Below are positions 6,884 to 10,270 of a DNA stretch of 10,270 nt, piece after piece; the first letter of the stretch is position 1, and every line of letters begins with the position of its first letter. The DNA is from CAZCWX01 sp964502465. GTDB taxonomy: Bacteria > Desulfobacterota > Binatia > Bin18. Under the pieces are notes generated by a model. It saw only the letters and a list, made by a program, of their open reading frames with translations. It was not told where the DNA came from and searched no databases. A program made the translations under genes and the position numbers. The DNA lies in contig CAZCWX010000044.1 in assembly GCA_964502465.1 (NCBI GenBank), positions 1-10,270 on the forward strand, read 5' to 3'.

Positions 6884-7725
6884 GGCGACATCCCGAGTGG
6901 ATTAAAGTGCGCATGCCTGGAGGTCCGGGTTATACGAAAACCAAGGCGATTGTTTCGCTCTTTCAGTTACACACCGTGTGTCAGGAGGCGCAGTGCCCAA
7001 ATATCGGTGAGTGTTGGGGCCATGGCACGGCGACATTTATGCTGATGGGAGAAGTGTGTACCCGCAACTGTCGCTTCTGTGCGGTCAGCCATGGTCGCGT
7101 TGCCGCTCTTGATCCAGATGAGCCACAGCGTGTGGCTGAAGCCGCGCTCAAAATGGGACTCTCGCATGTCGTTGTCACCTCAGTCAATCGTGATGATCTC
7201 CCCGACGGTGGAGCCGAGCACTTTGCTGCCACTGCCTCTGCCTTGAAGCAGCTCAAGCCTGACTGTACAGTTGAGGTCCTCACTCCGGACTTTCAGGGCA
7301 ACGCAGACGCGGTGGCAACGGTCGCGCGCTCACCCATTGAGATATACAATCACAACACAGAAACGGTCCCTCGCCTCTACAAACGTGTCCGGCCCGGTGC
7401 CAAGTACGAACGCTCCCTCCGCGTTCTCCAGAAGGCCAAGGAAGTTCGTCCAGAGTTGAAGACGAAAACCGGCTTGATGTTGGGTTTAGGAGAAACCTAC
7501 GAAGAATTATTGACGGTATTTGGCGATCTTCGCGCTGTGAGCTGCGATATCCTGACACTCGGTCAGTATCTGCAGCCGTCCAAAGACCAACTGCCAGTCG
7601 AGCGTTATGTCCACCCCGATGAGTTCGTCGCCCTCCGACACGAAGCGCTGCACCTCGGCTTTCGTCATGTCGAAGCTGGTCCTCTGGTCCGGAGTTCGTA
7701 TCACGCCTGGAAGCATGTCATGTGA
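6811..7725 (+). CDS. lipA: lipoyl synthase (radical SAM)
   Basis: Radical-SAM enzyme that inserts two sulfur atoms into the protein-bound octanoyl chain to give lipoyl; 304 aa. Both iron-sulfur cluster motifs are intact: the auxiliary cluster CX4CX5C (Cys57, Cys62, Cys68 in CQEAQCPNIGEC) and the radical-SAM CX3CX2C (Cys83, Cys87, Cys90 in CTRNCRFC). The C-terminal RSSYHA (294-299) supplies the conserved serine that ligates the auxiliary cluster. Other landmarks are VVVTSVNRDDLPDGG, NHNTETVPRLY, KTGLMLGLGE and QYLQPSKDQLPVERY. The start is supported by AAGGAG within lipB; the first ~28 residues are a poorly conserved extension before HPEWIKVRMPGG. It acts on octanoyl groups placed by the overlapping lipB product, presumably on the E2 encoded upstream. 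Confidence 0.96.
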   Translation: MAEGLADLGLHIPDSGLGARSKPVRRHPEWIKVRMPGGPGYTKTKAIVSLFQLHTVCQEAQCPNIGECWGHGTATFMLMGEVCTRNCRFCAVSHGRVAALDPDEPQRVAEAALKMGLSHVVVTSVNRDDLPDGGAEHFAATASALKQLKPDCTVEVLTPDFQGNADAVATVARSPIEIYNHNTETVPRLYKRVRPGAKYERSLRVLQKAKEVRPELKTKTGLMLGLGETYEELLTVFGDLRAVSCDILTLGQYLQPSKDQLPVERYVHPDEFVALRHEALHLGFRHVEAGPLVRSSYHAWKHVM

Positions 7726-7873
7726 GGTCGATCAGGCTGCCTTCCTGGCGCAAACGAGCGGCCTCAGGCAAATGCGCGACAAAACCGATGGCGCCCTTGC
7801 TACGCCCCGTGACCTGAAACGCGAGCATCCCTGGGAGGTTGTTGTACGAGGAAGACTTGCCCTCCTCTCGCAT
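7718..7873 (-). CDS. possible small ORF, unrecognised 51-aa protein
   Basis: A minus-strand ORF of 51 codons runs from an ATG at 7873 to a TGA at 7718-7720, overlapping the 3' end of lipA by eight bases. It occupies most of the otherwise gene-free stretch after lipA. Its product begins MREEGKSSSYNNLPG and contains TGRSKGAIGFVAHLPEAARL, a balanced protein-like composition with no membrane segment. I do not recognise a family. There is no good Shine-Dalgarno site (only GAG before the ATG), and + strand frames are also open here, so it may be a gene remnant or a chance ORF. An AT-rich promoter-like patch lies just upstream on its strand. Confidence 0.3.
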   Translation of the reverse strand: MREEGKSSSYNNLPGMLAFQVTGRSKGAIGFVAHLPEAARLRQEGSLIDLT

Positions 7874-7885
7874 TTTCACTCGAAG

Positions 7886-7924
7886 TCAGTTAGAATAACT
7901 ACAATCTGATAAACTATAAACTAT
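7886..7924. promoter_or_regulatory. AT-rich promoter-like patch between lipA and the helicase gene
   Basis: A sharply AT-rich stretch in GC-rich surroundings. It contains a dyad AGTTA-GAA-TAACT (7888-7900), GATAAA (7909-7914), TATAAA (7915-7920) and a tandem AAACTAT. TTAGAA at 7890 could act as a poor -35 with a 19-base spacer. It probably drives the helicase gene, giving a leader of about 170 bases, and might also serve the small minus-strand ORF. The dyad could be an operator. This rests on composition and weak box matches only. Confidence 0.4.
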
Positions 7925-7947
7925 GAGCAGGCCTTTTTCTCCTCCGC

Positions 7948-7975
7948 GAGAAGCCCCGCTCAGAGGCGGGCTCTC
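7948..7975 (+). other. hairpin upstream of the helicase (leader or degenerate terminator)
   Basis: GAGA (7948-7951) pairs with TCTC (7972-7975), and GCCCCGC pairs with GCGGGC around the loop TCAGAG, with one bulged A and one bulged C. The core resembles common GC-rich terminators, but the T-run (7934-7938) lies before the stem, not after it, so intrinsic termination is doubtful. It is the first of four small inverted repeats in the leader; the others are CTGGG/CCCAG (7975-7986), TGGGC/GCCCA (8033-8047) and TGCCC/GGGCA (8065-8076). Confidence 0.4.
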
Positions 7976-8098
7976 TGGGTGCCCAGACCCGAGTTCCACG
8001 TTTCCTCGACTTTCTGTACAACCCCATACATTTGGGCTCAAGGCCCATGTGTCTACCCAATCCGTGCCCCTGGGCATCATGGAGAAAGAGAAGAGTGT

Positions 8099-9337
8099 TT
8101 GAAAACATTTGCTGAACTTGGACTCATACCTGAACTGCTGCGCGCGGTCCGCGACGCGGAGTATGACATCCCCACCCCGATCCAGACCCAGGCGATTCCG
8201 CTGGCCCTGTGCGGCGCCGATATACTCGGCTGTGCACAGACCGGGACTGGCAAGACTGCCGGCTTTTTGCTGCCCCTCCTCCAGCGCCTTGCACAAGGCC
8301 AGCGGGGCTCTCTGCGTGCCCTGGTGCTGACGCCCACCCGGGAACTGGCGGCACAGATTGGTGAGAGTGCCCGTACCTACGGCAAGTATCTGCCGTTACG
8401 CACGGCCGTGGTCTTCGGTGGGGTGAGTTTGGGGCCACAAACAGAGCGGCTGCGCCAGAGGGTAGACGTGCTGGTCGCCACTCCCGGTCGGCTGCTCGAC
8501 CACATGGAACGAGGCAACGTGGCATTTTCTGCCCTCTCTGTGCTGGTACTCGACGAGGCAGATCGCATGTTTGACATGGGATTCTTACCCGAGGTGCGCC
8601 GCATCTTGCGCGCCCTGCCGACGGCGCGCCAGACGCTGTTATTTTCTGCGACTATGCCTCACGAGATTGAGAGCCTCGCCCACGAAACGCTCAGGTCGCC
8701 GGTGATTATTGACGTTGGCCGCAGGGCCACCCCGGTGGCAACTGTTCGCCAGGTGATCTATGCGGTAGAAGCAGAACAGAAGCGTGATCTCCTCTGCCAT
8801 CTGTTGCAGCATGGGAACATGAAACACGTTCTGGTTTTCACCCGTACTAAGATACGAGCGGACCGTCTGACCCGGCACCTGGCGCAAGCCGGCCGCCGGG
8901 TAGCGGTGCTGCACGGGGGTAAAAGCCAGGGGGCACGCACGCAAGCGCTCAGCGGCTTCCGCAATGGGGGAGTTGAGGTCCTGGTGGCGACTGACGTCGC
9001 AGCACGCGGCCTTGACGTGGAGGGGATCTCTCACGTGGTGAACTTCGACGTACCCAACGTGCCTGAGGATTACGTGCACCGTATCGGCCGGACCGCTCGG
9101 GCCGACGCCACAGGGGACGCGATCTCGCTAGCCTCGCCCGAAGAAGTCGATTTTGTCCGCGACATCGAGCGCCTCATCGGTGTCACTCTCCCGCGTCGAG
9201 TCGTGGTGGGCTTCGAACCAGGTGCTGACACCGTGCGTCGCTTTACCCTGCCGGTCGCGTCTCGCGCTGCGCGAATTGCCAGCGGCGCGATCCGGCGGTT
9301 CGGTCCGCGCGGTCGTAGGAATCGGCGTAGCGCCTAG
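8099..9337 (+). CDS. rhlE: DEAD-box ATP-dependent RNA helicase, RhlE type
   Basis: ATP-dependent RNA helicase involved in RNA remodelling, ribosome assembly or RNA turnover. From TTG 8099 it is 412 aa and begins MKTFAELGLIPELL, the standard N-terminus. All core motifs are present: Q motif around IPTPIQTQAIP; Walker A AQTGTGKT with Lys52; PTRELAAQI; TPGRLLDH; DEAD at 152-155 in DEADRMFDMGF, the form typical of RhlE; SAT at 183; VLVFTRTKIRADRL; ATDVAARGLDV; HRIGRTAR at 327-334. The C-terminal tail (last ~25 residues) is arginine-rich and probably binds RNA. The frame is open upstream to ATG 7979, but that extension has no helicase character and covers the hairpin-rich leader. GAGAAG (8088-8093) can serve as the SD for the TTG. 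The gene stands alone, convergent with the next one. Confidence 0.93.
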   Translation: MKTFAELGLIPELLRAVRDAEYDIPTPIQTQAIPLALCGADILGCAQTGTGKTAGFLLPLLQRLAQGQRGSLRALVLTPTRELAAQIGESARTYGKYLPLRTAVVFGGVSLGPQTERLRQRVDVLVATPGRLLDHMERGNVAFSALSVLVLDEADRMFDMGFLPEVRRILRALPTARQTLLFSATMPHEIESLAHETLRSPVIIDVGRRATPVATVRQVIYAVEAEQKRDLLCHLLQHGNMKHVLVFTRTKIRADRLTRHLAQAGRRVAVLHGGKSQGARTQALSGFRNGGVEVLVATDVAARGLDVEGISHVVNFDVPNVPEDYVHRIGRTARADATGDAISLASPEEVDFVRDIERLIGVTLPRRVVVGFEPGADTVRRFTLPVASRAARIASGAIRRFGPRGRRNRRSA

Positions 9338-9362
9338 AGGGAGTCCGGTACAGTGACAAACT

Positions 9363-9377
9363 TGCTTGCGCAAAGCA
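9363..9377. repeat. short inverted repeat between convergent genes
   Basis: TGCTT-GCGCA-AAGCA, containing the 8-base palindrome TTGCGCAA, lies in the 128-base gap between the helicase and the convergent ferritin-like gene. It has no adjacent T-run and is too short to call a terminator. Nothing else is visible in this gap. Confidence 0.25.
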
Positions 9378-9465
9378 GGACATTTCAATAAGTCTGCACT
9401 TGAGGCAGCGGTAGACACATATGCAGCTGGATGGCTCAAAACCGGGTGGTTGTTTCCTGCTCGGC

Positions 9466-10146
9466 TCATCGCTTGTCCCATTCTAACTCGTGAGTAGGCA
9501 GTTGATTGACGAGCCATTCCAGCTCGCGTTCTCCCATCCACTCAGCCCAGGGCACCTGCTTCCCTTCTGCCTCCCATTCTGCGCGCTTGTGATCCAGCCA
9601 CACCATTTTTTGCTGTGCAAGCCATTGGTGTTTTTGTTTTTCTTCGTCTGGCGTTGTTGAGGATTGGATAGCGTACGGGAAACTTTTCAACCACATCTCC
9701 GTCAACTCGGTACTAAATTGTTGCCTCGCACTGCGGATACGGCGCAGCCCTTCGGCGATTTCTGGATTGCTCTGCTCGGCCACCTGTATGCGTTGCCGTA
9801 ATGCCGTGTGGCAGCGTTGTTCTGCTGCAAGCGCGATCCGCAGACAGTCCCAACTATTCTTTCCAGTCTCAAAAGAGCGAGTGACTTGGGGGAGTTCTCC
9901 GCCCAAGTCACGTATTTTTTCCTGTAACCACTGTACGTGTTCCCGTTTTTGCTCAGCGATGGCAAGGAGTCGCTCCCGGAAATGCGGATACGACATGGAC
10001 CGGGCGTACTGCGTGTATTGCGCCACACTATTGACTTCCTCACTGTAGGTTCCACGCAGTATATCAAAAAGTTCTGGTTGCTTATCTGATTGAAAGCCGT
10101 TGAGAAGACTTTGCCACCCTGCTTGCAGCATTTCTGTGAACGACAT
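9466..10146 (-). CDS. ferritin-like four-helix protein with degenerate metal site and Trp-rich tail
   Basis: Soluble 226-aa protein read from ATG 10146, with AGAAGGG just upstream; the frame is open to 10242 but that extension looks non-coding. Residues ~24-155 form four predicted helices in the ferritin/rubrerythrin order: ELFDILRGTYSEEVNSVAQY (25-44); a second helix with EQKREHVQWLQEKIRDLGG (65-83); a third with LAAEQRCHTALRQRI (106-120); and a fourth over 129-152. Metal ligands look incomplete. Glu36/37, His70 and Glu109 are in plausible places, but Lys67 sits where ExxH needs Glu, and the fourth helix reads SARQQF with no ExxH. The tail (175-226) is highly charged with seven Trp (175, 183, 191, 200, 203, 211, 223), several spaced eight apart. 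No signal peptide is seen. Function is unknown; iron storage is doubtful, and a structural or stress-related role is a guess. Confidence 0.72.
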   Translation of the reverse strand: MSFTEMLQAGWQSLLNGFQSDKQPELFDILRGTYSEEVNSVAQYTQYARSMSYPHFRERLLAIAEQKREHVQWLQEKIRDLGGELPQVTRSFETGKNSWDCLRIALAAEQRCHTALRQRIQVAEQSNPEIAEGLRRIRSARQQFSTELTEMWLKSFPYAIQSSTTPDEEKQKHQWLAQQKMVWLDHKRAEWEAEGKQVPWAEWMGERELEWLVNQLPTHELEWDKR

Positions 10147-10203
10147 CACACCCTTCTTTCGTATGGCTTGTTCTGTTGCAACAAGTAAACTTACGGTGTT
10201 CCC

Positions 10204-10209
10204 TGTCAA
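10204..10209 (-). promoter_or_regulatory. possible -35 box for the ferritin-like gene
   Basis: On the minus strand this is a perfect TTGACA, 58 bases before the ATG. The matching -10 is poor (TACTTG at a 16-base spacing). It may be a promoter needing an activator, or chance. Confidence 0.27.
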
Positions 10210-10270
10210 GCGGGCCTTGCAGTTTTTTCCTTCCCTGCTCAATGACTGATGCCTGTTTTCTTATGGTTGC

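Noticed and set aside
7607..7909. + strand 100-codon frame running from inside lipA into the gap
   Set aside because: Its first part is a shifted frame of lipA, and its last part lies opposite the small minus-strand ORF; no start signal and no recognisable motif.
7979..8098. Forty-residue N-terminal extension of the helicase from ATG 7979
   Set aside because: The extension has no helicase features, reads through hairpin sequence and lacks an SD; the TTG at 8099 gives the standard DEAD-box N-terminus.
8124..8604. Long minus-strand open frames opposite the helicase gene
   Set aside because: They are antisense shadows of a GC-rich gene with all helicase motifs on the + strand; their translations are Arg/Ser/Pro-rich and motif-free.

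Overview
The window looks like an ordinary chromosomal stretch from a moderately GC-rich bacterium. It has close gene packing, clear Shine-Dalgarno sites, some GTG/TTG starts and no phage, plasmid or CRISPR signature. The gene content (2-oxoacid dehydrogenase E2/E3 followed by lipB and lipA, rnhB, a DEAD-box helicase) fits a free-living, respiring Gram-negative-type lineage. I cannot place it more precisely; a proteobacterial/deltaproteobacterial or candidate-phylum origin is only an impression.

Left part (1-1614): a short-chain dehydrogenase/reductase and an alpha/beta-hydrolase lie 19 bases apart on the + strand. They are probably the tail of a catabolic operon that enters from the left. 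A roughly 250-base gap follows (1615-1868) and contains a 56-base palindromic element able to fold into a three-way junction (1691-1746).

Centre (1869-7725): a SAM-dependent methyltransferase-like gene and ribonuclease HII come first, then a lipoate-centred block. The block holds dihydrolipoyl acyltransferase (E2), dihydrolipoyl dehydrogenase (E3), octanoyltransferase (lipB) and lipoyl synthase (lipA). LipB moves octanoate from acyl-ACP to the lipoyl lysine of E2, LipA inserts the two sulfurs, E2 uses the finished arm to carry acyl groups to CoA, and E3 re-oxidises it. No E1 decarboxylase gene lies in the window; rnhB occupies the place upstream of E2 where E1 often sits. lipA starts 73 bases inside lipB.

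Right part (7726-10270): a 373-base gap separates lipA from an RhlE-type DEAD-box RNA helicase that probably starts at a TTG. The gap holds a possible small minus-strand ORF (51 aa), an AT-rich promoter-like patch and a run of small hairpins forming a structured leader. Convergent to the helicase is a minus-strand gene for a ferritin-like four-helix protein whose iron ligands look partly lost and whose C-terminus carries seven tryptophans in about fifty residues.

Most of the window is housekeeping. The items most worth a second look are the degenerate ferritin-like protein with its Trp-rich tail, the palindromic element, the helicase leader with the opposite-strand small ORF, and the GMG variant of the GRG motif in ribonuclease HII. 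I did not find a convincing undescribed multi-gene system.
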